A DNA stretch of 64,000 nt from Streptomyces griseofuscus (GTDB lineage Bacteria; Actinomycetota; Actinomycetes; Streptomycetales; Streptomycetaceae), in the NCBI RefSeq assembly GCF_014673495.1, contig NZ_CP051006.1, forward strand, positions 4,216,001 through 4,280,000, in the 5' to 3' direction. How positions within the stretch are numbered: the first letter of the stretch is position 1; every line of letters starts with the position of its first letter. The translations under genes were made by a program, and so were the position numbers. Below are positions 15,340 to 22,250 of the stretch, one piece after another. The notes below the pieces were generated by a model. That model ran no database searches, was not told where the DNA came from, and saw only the letters and a list, made by a program, of their open reading frames with translations.

Positions 15340-17727
15340 ATGGGCATTCTCACTCTCCTGCGAAACGCATTCGGCCGCTCACGCAAGCCCCGGGCCGCCG
15401 AGGCAGAGGGTGTGACGTCCCAACCGGAACCGACCACCCCGAAGGCAACCCCGCCGATCCCGGAACCCCGCGAGTCCCCGTCCCTCGAACAGGACACGGA
15501 CACCCCGCCCACCGCGGAACATGACCTGGTGGCGGCCGCGTTCGACAAGATCCGGGTACCGAGGCAGCCGGGGGAACCCGGGACCGAGGGGGCGACCGGC
15601 ACCGGGGCCGAGGCGGGTGTTGCGGCTGACGTCGAGACCGAGGCTGGGGTTGAGCGTGCGGCCGAGGACACCGAGTCGGAGGTAGGGGCCGAGCCCGAGG
15701 CGGCGGCGGAGGCCAGGACTGAGCTTGCCGCGGAAGCCGAGACCGAGCCTGATACGACGGTTTCGGCCGAGGCCGAGTCGGAAGCCAACGCTGAGAAGCA
15801 GACCGAGCCCGAGGCGACGGTCGAGGCCGAATCCGAGACGGTCGTCGAGCCGCATCCGGACGCCGAGATCGCGGCTGAGGCCGGCACCCTGGCTGAGGAG
15901 CAGGGCGAGCCCGACACCACGGCTGAGGCCACCGCCGAGCCGGACATCGAGCCGCAGGCAGCAGCCGAGGCCGCCCGCAACGAACCGGTCGAGGCCGAGG
16001 ATGCGATAGCAGCTGAGGAGCAGCCCGAGGCCACCGTCGAGCCGAAGGCCGAGCCCGAGGCGACGGTGGACGCCGAAGCCGAGGCAGACGTCGAGCCGCG
16101 GGCGGACGCCGAGGCCGACCCCGAGCCGACGGCCGCGACCGAGACGGACATCGAACCGCAGGCCACGCCGGAGGCGGACGCCGAGGCAGCAGCAGCCGAC
16201 GCTGCCGTCGACGCACCGGTCCAGACCGAGGAGAAGGCCGAGGCCGAAGCCGAGCCGACCGCCGCGCCTGAGGCCGAGGCCGAGGATGCGATAGAGGCTG
16301 AGGAGCAGCCCGAGGCCACCGTCGAGCCGAAGGCCGAGCCCGAGGCGACGGTGGACGCCGAAGCCGAGGCAGACGTCGAGCCGCGGGCGGACGCCGAGGC
16401 CGACCCCGAGCCGACGGCCGCGACCGAGACGGACATCGAACCGCAGGCCACGCCGGAGGCGGACGCTGAGGCAGCAGCAGCCGACGCTGCCGTCGACGCA
16501 CCGGTCCAGACCGAGGAGAAGGCGGAAGCCGAGCCGGCTGCCACGCCCGAGGCCGAGGTTCCGGTAGAAGCTGAGGAGCAGCCCGAGGCAGCCGTCGAAC
16601 CGGAGCCGGAAGCCGAGGCCGACCTCGACGCGCCGGCCGAGCCCGGGGCGGACATCGAACCGCAGGCCGTGGCCGAAGCCCAGCCCGACGCTGCGGGGCA
16701 GACGGAAGCGACCCCCGAGCCCACTTCCGAGGTGGAGCCGGAGGCCGAGGCCGAAGCGGCTCCGGAGACGGCCGCCGACGAGACGCACGAGGTCGCCGTC
16801 GCGCTCACCGCACCCACGGACGAGGAGCCCTCGGCACCCGCCGCGGACGCGCCCGCGGAAGCCACGACCGACGAGCCGAAGGCCACCCCCGAACCGGAGC
16901 CGGTCGAGGCCGGGCCGGAGGCGACGGCAGACGCTCTCGAAGCCGCCCACCACCAGCAAGCCGCCGACGGCGAGCCCGCCCCACAGGCCGCACCCGCCTC
17001 CGAAACCCCCCGCACGGGCGGTGCGGGTGGGAAGGACACCGGCGAGGACGCCCCCCGCACCCCCGCCACCCCCCTCCCCGCCCTCAAGGAATCCGCGCCC
17101 GCCCTCACCACCGCCTACACCGCCGCCTCCGCCCCCCTGGCGAACACCGACCTCACCGGCACCCGAGCGAAGCTCTACCTCGTGCTGGACCGCTCCGCGA
17201 GCATGCGCCCGTACTACAAGGACGGCTCCGCCCAGGCCCTCGCCGACCAGACCCTGGCCCTCGCCGCGCACCTGGACCCCGAGGCCACGGTCCACACCGT
17301 CTTCTTCTCCACCGAGGTCGACGGCACCACCGACCTGACCCTCACCCCGGACCACGCCACGCGGATCGACGACATCCACGCGGGCCTGGGCCGTATGGGC
17401 CGTACCAGCTACCACGCCGCCGTGGAAGCCGTACTCGCCCACTACGACGCGAACGTCGCCCCCGGCACCCCCGTCCTCGTCGTCTTCCAGACCGACGGCG
17501 CCCCGGACGCCAAGACCCCCGCGACCCAGGCCCTGACCGCCGCCGCCAAGTCCCACCCCACGGTCTTCTTCTCCTTCGTCGCGTTCGGTGAACCCGACAA
17601 CAAGGCCTTCGACTACCTCCGCAAGCTGAAGACCCCCAACACCGCCTTCTTCCACGCGGGCCCCACCCCCCGCGAACTGACGGACACCGAGTTCTACGAG
17701 GGCGTCCTCGCCACCTGGCGCCCGTAA
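15340..17727 (+). CDS. von Willebrand factor A protein with long Glu/Ala-rich repeat region
   Basis: A 795-aa protein in three parts. Residues 1-20 (GILTLLRNAFGRSRKPR) form a short basic amphipathic start. About 30-590 is a low-complexity Glu/Ala/Pro/Thr region, acidic and probably extended or coiled, containing a 95-residue unit present twice almost unchanged. The C-terminal 180 residues form a VWA domain with the metal-ion motif DRSAS at 617-621 and later elements QTDGAPD and SFVAFGEPD. The domain is closest in feel to VWA proteins of tellurite-resistance/TerD-type loci, though no ter genes are adjacent. There is no signal peptide, so it is probably cytoplasmic. An AAGGG ribosome site precedes the ATG. 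Role unknown. Confidence 0.85.
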   Translation: MGILTLLRNAFGRSRKPRAAEAEGVTSQPEPTTPKATPPIPEPRESPSLEQDTDTPPTAEHDLVAAAFDKIRVPRQPGEPGTEGATGTGAEAGVAADVETEAGVERAAEDTESEVGAEPEAAAEARTELAAEAETEPDTTVSAEAESEANAEKQTEPEATVEAESETVVEPHPDAEIAAEAGTLAEEQGEPDTTAEATAEPDIEPQAAAEAARNEPVEAEDAIAAEEQPEATVEPKAEPEATVDAEAEADVEPRADAEADPEPTAATETDIEPQATPEADAEAAAADAAVDAPVQTEEKAEAEAEPTAAPEAEAEDAIEAEEQPEATVEPKAEPEATVDAEAEADVEPRADAEADPEPTAATETDIEPQATPEADAEAAAADAAVDAPVQTEEKAEAEPAATPEAEVPVEAEEQPEAAVEPEPEAEADLDAPAEPGADIEPQAVAEAQPDAAGQTEATPEPTSEVEPEAEAEAAPETAADETHEVAVALTAPTDEEPSAPAADAPAEATTDEPKATPEPEPVEAGPEATADALEAAHHQQAADGEPAPQAAPASETPRTGGAGGKDTGEDAPRTPATPLPALKESAPALTTAYTAASAPLANTDLTGTRAKLYLVLDRSASMRPYYKDGSAQALADQTLALAAHLDPEATVHTVFFSTEVDGTTDLTLTPDHATRIDDIHAGLGRMGRTSYHAAVEAVLAHYDANVAPGTPVLVVFQTDGAPDAKTPATQALTAAAKSHPTVFFSFVAFGEPDNKAFDYLRKLKTPNTAFFHAGPTPRELTDTEFYEGVLATWRP
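15991..16523 (+). repeat. Near-identical 285-bp-period tandem duplication inside the VWA gene
   Basis: Bases 15991-16238 recur at 16276-16523 with only a few differences, at an offset of 285 bp (95 codons, frame kept). The shared protein unit includes EEQPEATVEPKAEPEATVD and ADAAVDAPVQTEEKAE. Shorter degenerate Glu/Ala units flank it on both sides. Near-identity at DNA level suggests a recent duplication or ongoing gene conversion. Confidence 0.85.
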
Positions 17728-17749
17728 CCCGTCGGGACACCGAAGCGCC

Positions 17750-17779
17750 CGGGGGGTGGACGACCGCGTCCACCCCCCG
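17750..17779 (+). terminator. Terminator of the VWA gene
   Basis: A perfect 13-bp stem (CGGGGGGTGGACG with CGTCCACCCCCCG) around a 4-base loop begins 23 bases after the stop codon. Confidence 0.75.
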
Positions 17780-17825
17780 AAACGCGTGTGAGGCCATCTC
17801 CCCGGGACCAGTAGGATTTCGCCTT

Positions 17826-19442
17826 ATGGCGGCCACTGGATCCGAGAAGCAGGCGGGGAAGGCGTACTACGTCTCCACGCCCATCTACTACGTCAACGAC
17901 GCTCCTCACCTGGGCCACGCCTACACGACCGTCGCAGGCGACGTGCTCACCCGCTGGCACCGCCAGCGCGGCGAGAAGGTGTGGTACCTCACCGGCACGG
18001 ACGAGCACGGTCAGAAGATCATGCGCACGGCCGAGGCGAACGGGGTGACGCCCCAGCAGTGGGCGGACAAGCTCGTCACCGAGGCCTGGCAGCCGCTGTG
18101 GGAGCACCTGGAGATCGCGAACGACGACTTCATCCGCACCACCCAGCAGCGGCACACGGACCGCGTCCAGGAATTCGTGCAGGACCTGTACGACAAGGGC
18201 GAGATCTACAAGGGCGGCTACGAGGGCCCGTACTGCGTCGGCTGCGAGGAGTACAAGCTCCCCGGCGAGCTCCTCGACGGCGAGGGCGAGTACGCGGGCC
18301 AGAAGCTGTGCCCCATCCACAAGCGGCCCGTGGAGATCCTCAGCGAGGAGAACTACTTCTTCCGCCTCAGCGAGTACGGCGACAAGCTCCTCGCCCTCTA
18401 CGAGGCGAACCCGGGCTTCATCCAGCCCGAGTCCGCGCGCAACGAGGTCGTGAACTTCGTCCGCCAGGGCCTCCAGGATCTCTCCATCTCCCGCTCGACG
18501 TTCGACTGGGGCATCCCGATCCCCTGGGACGACAAGCACGTGATCTACGTGTGGGTCGACGCCCTGCTGAACTACGCCACGGCGGTCGGCTACAACGAGA
18601 ACCAGGAGAAGTTCGAGGAGACCTTCCCGGCCGACGTCCACCTCGTCGGCAAGGACATCCTCCGCTTCCACGCGGTGATCTGGCCGGCCATGCTGATGGC
18701 CCAGGGCCTGCCCCTGCCCAGCAAGATCGCCGCGAACGGCTGGCTGATGGTCGGCGGCGAGAAGATGTCGAAGTCCAACCTGACCGGCATCAAGCCGCAG
18801 GACCTCACCGAGCACTTCGGCGTCGACGCCTACCGCTGGTACTTCCTGCGCGCCATCGCCTTCGGACAGGACGGCTCCTTCTCCTGGGAGGACTTCTCCG
18901 CCCGCTACACCAGCGAGCTGGCCAACGACTACGGCAACCTCGCCTCCCGCGTGGCCGCCATGGTCGGCAAGTACTTCGGCGGCGCCCTGCCCGCCGCCGC
19001 GGCCGACGGCCCGGCGGAGACGGCGGTCCAGGAGGGTCTGGCCAAGGCGGTCGCCGAGGCCGACCGGAAGATCGGCGAGGAGCTGGACTTCCAGGGCGGC
19101 ATCCTGGCCGTCTTCGACTTCGTCAAGCAGGTCAACGGCTACATCACGGAGCAGGAGCCGTGGAAGGTGGCCAAGGACGACTCCGAGGAGGGCCGGGCCC
19201 GCCTCGCGACCATCCTGTACACCGCCGCCGAGTCGCTGCGCGCGGTCGCCGTCCTGCTCAACCCGGTGATGCCGGAGACCTCGCAGAAGCTGTGGGACTC
19301 CCTGGGCGCCGAGGCCGGCCTGGGCGCGCTCGCCGAGCAGCGGGTCCAGGACGCGGGCGACTGGGGCAGGCTCCCGGCCGGCTCCACCGTCACCAAGGGC
19401 GCGGTGCTCTTCCCCCGCCTGGAGGAGAAGCCGACCGCCTGA
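17826..19442 (+). CDS. metG: Methionyl-tRNA synthetase
   Basis: A 538-aa cytoplasmic class I aminoacyl-tRNA synthetase that charges tRNA(Met) and initiator tRNA with methionine. The HIGH motif reads HLGH at residues 28-31 and KMSKS is at about 313-317. The zinc knuckle is visible as CVGC followed by CPIH about 35 residues later. TYVSTPIYYVND-like and TGTDEHGQKI elements are typical of MetRS. The C-terminal anticodon-binding helical domain is present, and no C-terminal tRNA-binding (EMAP-like) extension is seen. A strong hairpin follows the stop codon, so it is probably monocistronic or only weakly read into the next gene. Confidence 0.98.
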   Translation: MAATGSEKQAGKAYYVSTPIYYVNDAPHLGHAYTTVAGDVLTRWHRQRGEKVWYLTGTDEHGQKIMRTAEANGVTPQQWADKLVTEAWQPLWEHLEIANDDFIRTTQQRHTDRVQEFVQDLYDKGEIYKGGYEGPYCVGCEEYKLPGELLDGEGEYAGQKLCPIHKRPVEILSEENYFFRLSEYGDKLLALYEANPGFIQPESARNEVVNFVRQGLQDLSISRSTFDWGIPIPWDDKHVIYVWVDALLNYATAVGYNENQEKFEETFPADVHLVGKDILRFHAVIWPAMLMAQGLPLPSKIAANGWLMVGGEKMSKSNLTGIKPQDLTEHFGVDAYRWYFLRAIAFGQDGSFSWEDFSARYTSELANDYGNLASRVAAMVGKYFGGALPAAAADGPAETAVQEGLAKAVAEADRKIGEELDFQGGILAVFDFVKQVNGYITEQEPWKVAKDDSEEGRARLATILYTAAESLRAVAVLLNPVMPETSQKLWDSLGAEAGLGALAEQRVQDAGDWGRLPAGSTVTKGAVLFPRLEEKPTA

Positions 19443-19462
19443 GTCGTGCTCGTAGGACACAC

Positions 19463-19498
19463 CAGGGCCCGGAACGCCATCATGGCTTCCGGGCCCTG
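19463..19498 (+). terminator. Terminator of metG
   Basis: A perfect 12-bp inverted repeat (CAGGGCCCGGAA and TTCCGGGCCCTG) encloses a 12-base loop that itself contains a 5-bp palindrome. It lies 20 bases after the metG stop codon. Confidence 0.8.
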
Positions 19499-19541
19499 CC
19501 CGTCTCCACCACCCCGTTCCCTCCGGCAGAGTGCGGATCCC

Positions 19542-20237
19542 GTGAACCTTCCCGAACCCCACCGGCGGCTGATCGCGGACGCCGTCACGGCGGGTGCGCC
19601 GCATGGCCTGGTCCTCGCCGGCGGCTACGCGCTCCAGGCGCACGGCCTCCTCCGGCGACCGCACACGGATGTCGATCTCGCCACCGAGAGCGCCGAGGAC
19701 ATGGCGGGCATCGCCGCCGCCGTCGCGGCCGCCCTGGAGGCGAGGGGCCGTACCGTCCGGGCCGAGGCCGCGACCGCGCGCACCGCGCGGCTCACCGTCA
19801 CCGACCCGCCGACCGGCGAGTCCTGCGTCCTCGCGCTGCACAAGGAGAGCCTGTGGGGGCCGCCGGACCTCACCGCGTACGGGCCCGCCCTGTGCCTGGA
19901 GGACGCCGTCGGTACGAAGATCCGCGCGCTCTACGACCGGGGCGCGGCCGTCGACCTGATCGACGCCCACGCCGCGGCGGCCCGGTTCTCGCTGCCCGAC
20001 CTGGAGGAACTGGGCCGTCGGCACGCCCATGACGCCTTCGACCTGCCCACCCTCCAGTCCCGGCTGACCGGCACCGACTTCTACCCCGACAGCCAGTTCA
20101 CCCGGTACGGCCCCACCGAGGCGGAGATCGCCGGGCTGCGGGCCTGGGCCCAGCACTGGTCGGACGACATCGCCGAGCGCCTGCTGGAGGACGGGGCCGC
20201 ACCGGACGAGGAGGACGGGCCGGAGGAGGACGGGTGA
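19542..20237 (+). CDS. AbiEii/AbiGii-type nucleotidyltransferase
   Basis: A 231-aa protein of the DNA-polymerase-beta-like nucleotidyltransferase fold. LAGGYALQAHG gives the GG motif at residues 27-28, and RRPHTDVDLAT gives the metal-binding DVD at 43-45. GTKIRALYDRGAAVDLIDAH carries the conserved Lys126 and Asp138 of the AbiEii/MenT group. Members include type IV toxins such as MenT3, which modify the 3-prime ends of tRNAs. No AbiEi-like antitoxin gene is adjacent. It sits between metG and aspS and is preceded by the metG terminator. The GTG at 19542 is chosen because the domain starts right after it; the ribosome site is weak. The tail is very acidic. Toxin activity is not established. Confidence 0.8.
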   Translation: MNLPEPHRRLIADAVTAGAPHGLVLAGGYALQAHGLLRRPHTDVDLATESAEDMAGIAAAVAAALEARGRTVRAEAATARTARLTVTDPPTGESCVLALHKESLWGPPDLTAYGPALCLEDAVGTKIRALYDRGAAVDLIDAHAAAARFSLPDLEELGRRHAHDAFDLPTLQSRLTGTDFYPDSQFTRYGPTEAEIAGLRAWAQHWSDDIAERLLEDGAAPDEEDGPEEDG

Positions 20238-20240
20238 CGT

Positions 20241-20278
20241 GAAGAGGCCCGGAACCCCAAAGGGCCCCGGGCGTCTTC
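20241..20278. terminator. Bidirectional terminator between nucleotidyltransferase gene and aspS
   Basis: GAAGA, GCCCGG and CCC arms pair with GGG, CCGGGC and TCTTC across a 38-base imperfect hairpin, four bases past the nucleotidyltransferase stop and 44 bases past the aspS stop. It can serve both convergent genes. Confidence 0.6.
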
Positions 20279-20321
20279 ACGACAGCGATGGCGACGCCGA
20301 CATCGACAGCCGCCGGCCGGA

Positions 20322-22085
20322 CTACTTCGGCTGCGGCTTCCTGATGCTCAGGTGCAGCTCGCGCAGGCGGGACTCGTCCAGCTCGGTCGGCGCGCCCATC
20401 ATCAGGTCCTGGGCGTTGCCGTTGAGCGGGAAGGCGATCGTCTCGCGGATGCTGGGCTCGTCCGCGAGAAGCATCACGATGCGGTCCACGCCGGGGGCGA
20501 TACCGCCGTGCGGCGGGGCGCCGAAGCGGAACGCGCGCAGCATGCCCGCGAACTTCTCCTCGACGGTCTCCCGGTCGTAGCCCGCGATCTCGAACGCCTT
20601 CAGCATGATGTCCGGCTCGTGGTTCCGGATCGCGCCGGAGGACAGCTCGACGCCGTTGCAGACGATGTCGTACTGCCAGCCCAGGATGTCCAGCGGGTCC
20701 TGGGTCTCCAGGGCCTCAAGACCGCCCTGCGGCATCGAGAAGGGGTTGTGCGAGAAGTCGATCGAGCCGGTCTCCTCGTCCCTCTCGTACATCGGGAAGT
20801 CGACGATCCAGCAGAACCGGAAGACGTTCTCCTCGAACTGGCCGGCGCGCTTGGCGGCCTCGACGCGGACCGCGCCCATGATCTTGGAGACCTCGTCGTA
20901 CTCGCCCGCGCCGAAGAAGATCGCATGGCCGGGGGCGAGCGAGAGGCGCTTGGTCAGCTCGGCGACGTTCTCCTCGGTGAGGAACTTCGCGATCGGGCCG
21001 GTGAGCGTCCCGTCCTCGCCGACGCGGACCCAGGCCAGGCCCTTGGCGCCCAGCGTGACCGCGAAGTCACCGAGCTGGTCGAAGAACTTGCGCGGCTGGT
21101 CCTGGACCGCCGGCACCGGCAGCGCGCGTACGTGCTTGCCCGCGAACGCCTTGAACTCCGAGCCCTCGAAGACATCGGTGATGTCCACCAGCTCCAGCTT
21201 GGCGCGCAGGTCCGGCTTGTCGGAGCCGTACTTCAGCATCGCCTCGCGGAACGGGATCCGCGGGAAGGGAGAGGTGACATGGCGGCCGCCGCCGAACTCC
21301 TCGAACAGCTCGGTCATGAGCTTCTCGATCGGCTGGAAGACGTCCTCCTGCTCGACGAAGCTCATCTCGACGTCGAGCTGGTAGAACTCGCCCGGCGAAC
21401 GGTCGGCGCGGGCGTCCTCGTCGCGGAAGCAGGGCGCGATCTGGAAGTAGCGGTCGAAGCCGGAGATCATCAGCAGCTGCTTGAACTGCTGCGGGGCCTG
21501 CGGCAGAGCGTAGAACTTGCCGGGGTTCAGCCGGGAGGGGACGACGAAGTCACGGGCGCCCTCGGGAGAGGTCGCGGACAGGATCGGCGTCGCCATCTCG
21601 TTGAAGCCGAGCGCGGTCATCTTGTGGCGGATCGCCGAGATGACCGCCGTACGCAGCATGATGTTGCGGTGCATGCGCTCGCGGCGCAGGTCGAGGAAGC
21701 GGTACTCCAGGCGCCGCTCCTCGTTGACCCCGTCCTCGGCGTTGATGGTGAAGGGGAGGGGCTGAGCCGCGCCGAGCAGCTCGACCTCGGTCACCTCGAC
21801 CTCGATCTCGCCGGTCGGCAGGTCCGGGTTCACGTTCTCGGTTCCACGTGAAACAACGGAGCCGTCGACGCGGACCGTGGACTCCTTGGAGAGCTTGTCC
21901 AGGGCCTCGTAGGCGGGGGTGCCGGGGCGGGCGACCAGCTGCGTGATGCCGTAGTGGTCGCGCAGATCGATGAAGAGGATGCCGCCCAGGTCGCGCCGAT
22001 TGTGCAGCCAGCCACTGAGCCGGACGTCGGTGCCGACGTCAGAGGCGCGGAGCTGGCCGCAGGTGTGGGACCTGTACCGATGCAT
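20322..22085 (-). CDS. aspS: Aspartyl-tRNA synthetase
   Basis: A 587-aa class II synthetase that charges tRNA(Asp). The N-terminal OB-fold anticodon-binding domain is seen in GWLHNRRDLGGILFIDLRDHYG. The catalytic motif 2 region is FQIAPCFRDEDARADRSPGEFYQLD-like, and motif 3 is GIAPGVDRIVMLLAD. The bacterial-type GAD insertion domain lies between them. Length and layout fit the bacterial AspRS type. Whether it also charges tRNA(Asn) depends on other genes outside the window. An imperfect parS-like sequence is embedded in the coding region at 21841-21854. Confidence 0.98.
   Translation of the reverse strand: MHRYRSHTCGQLRASDVGTDVRLSGWLHNRRDLGGILFIDLRDHYGITQLVARPGTPAYEALDKLSKESTVRVDGSVVSRGTENVNPDLPTGEIEVEVTEVELLGAAQPLPFTINAEDGVNEERRLEYRFLDLRRERMHRNIMLRTAVISAIRHKMTALGFNEMATPILSATSPEGARDFVVPSRLNPGKFYALPQAPQQFKQLLMISGFDRYFQIAPCFRDEDARADRSPGEFYQLDVEMSFVEQEDVFQPIEKLMTELFEEFGGGRHVTSPFPRIPFREAMLKYGSDKPDLRAKLELVDITDVFEGSEFKAFAGKHVRALPVPAVQDQPRKFFDQLGDFAVTLGAKGLAWVRVGEDGTLTGPIAKFLTEENVAELTKRLSLAPGHAIFFGAGEYDEVSKIMGAVRVEAAKRAGQFEENVFRFCWIVDFPMYERDEETGSIDFSHNPFSMPQGGLEALETQDPLDILGWQYDIVCNGVELSSGAIRNHEPDIMLKAFEIAGYDRETVEEKFAGMLRAFRFGAPPHGGIAPGVDRIVMLLADEPSIRETIAFPLNGNAQDLMMGAPTELDESRLRELHLSIRKPQPK
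21841..21854. promoter_or_regulatory. parS-like site (one mismatch) inside aspS
   Basis: GTTCCACGTGAAAC differs at one position from the 14-bp ParB-binding palindrome GTTTCACGTGAAAC found near Streptomyces origins. It lies in coding sequence, so the codons there may be constrained by ParB binding. Actual occupancy is not shown. Confidence 0.5.
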
Positions 22086-22250
22086 CGTCGTTCATCGTCC
22101 TTCGTGGGTGCGAGCTTCGAGTTGGTGATCGCCCGGGTTGCCGCCCTGGCTGATCCAAGGGTACCGGCCACCCCAAGATCGGCTCCCCGCGATTTACCGC
22201 CCGCGGTCCTACGGTGGCACGCATCGAGCGCATCTCCTTAAATTGGGGCA

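Noticed and set aside
15321..17655. Two long leftward open frames (596 and 758 codons) opposite the VWA gene, rich in Ser/Ala or Gly/Leu/Arg
   Set aside because: They mirror the Glu/Ala codon repeats of the real gene (GAG/GCC reversed), have no domain features, and lack ribosome sites. The plus-strand frame has a start signal, a VWA domain and a terminator.
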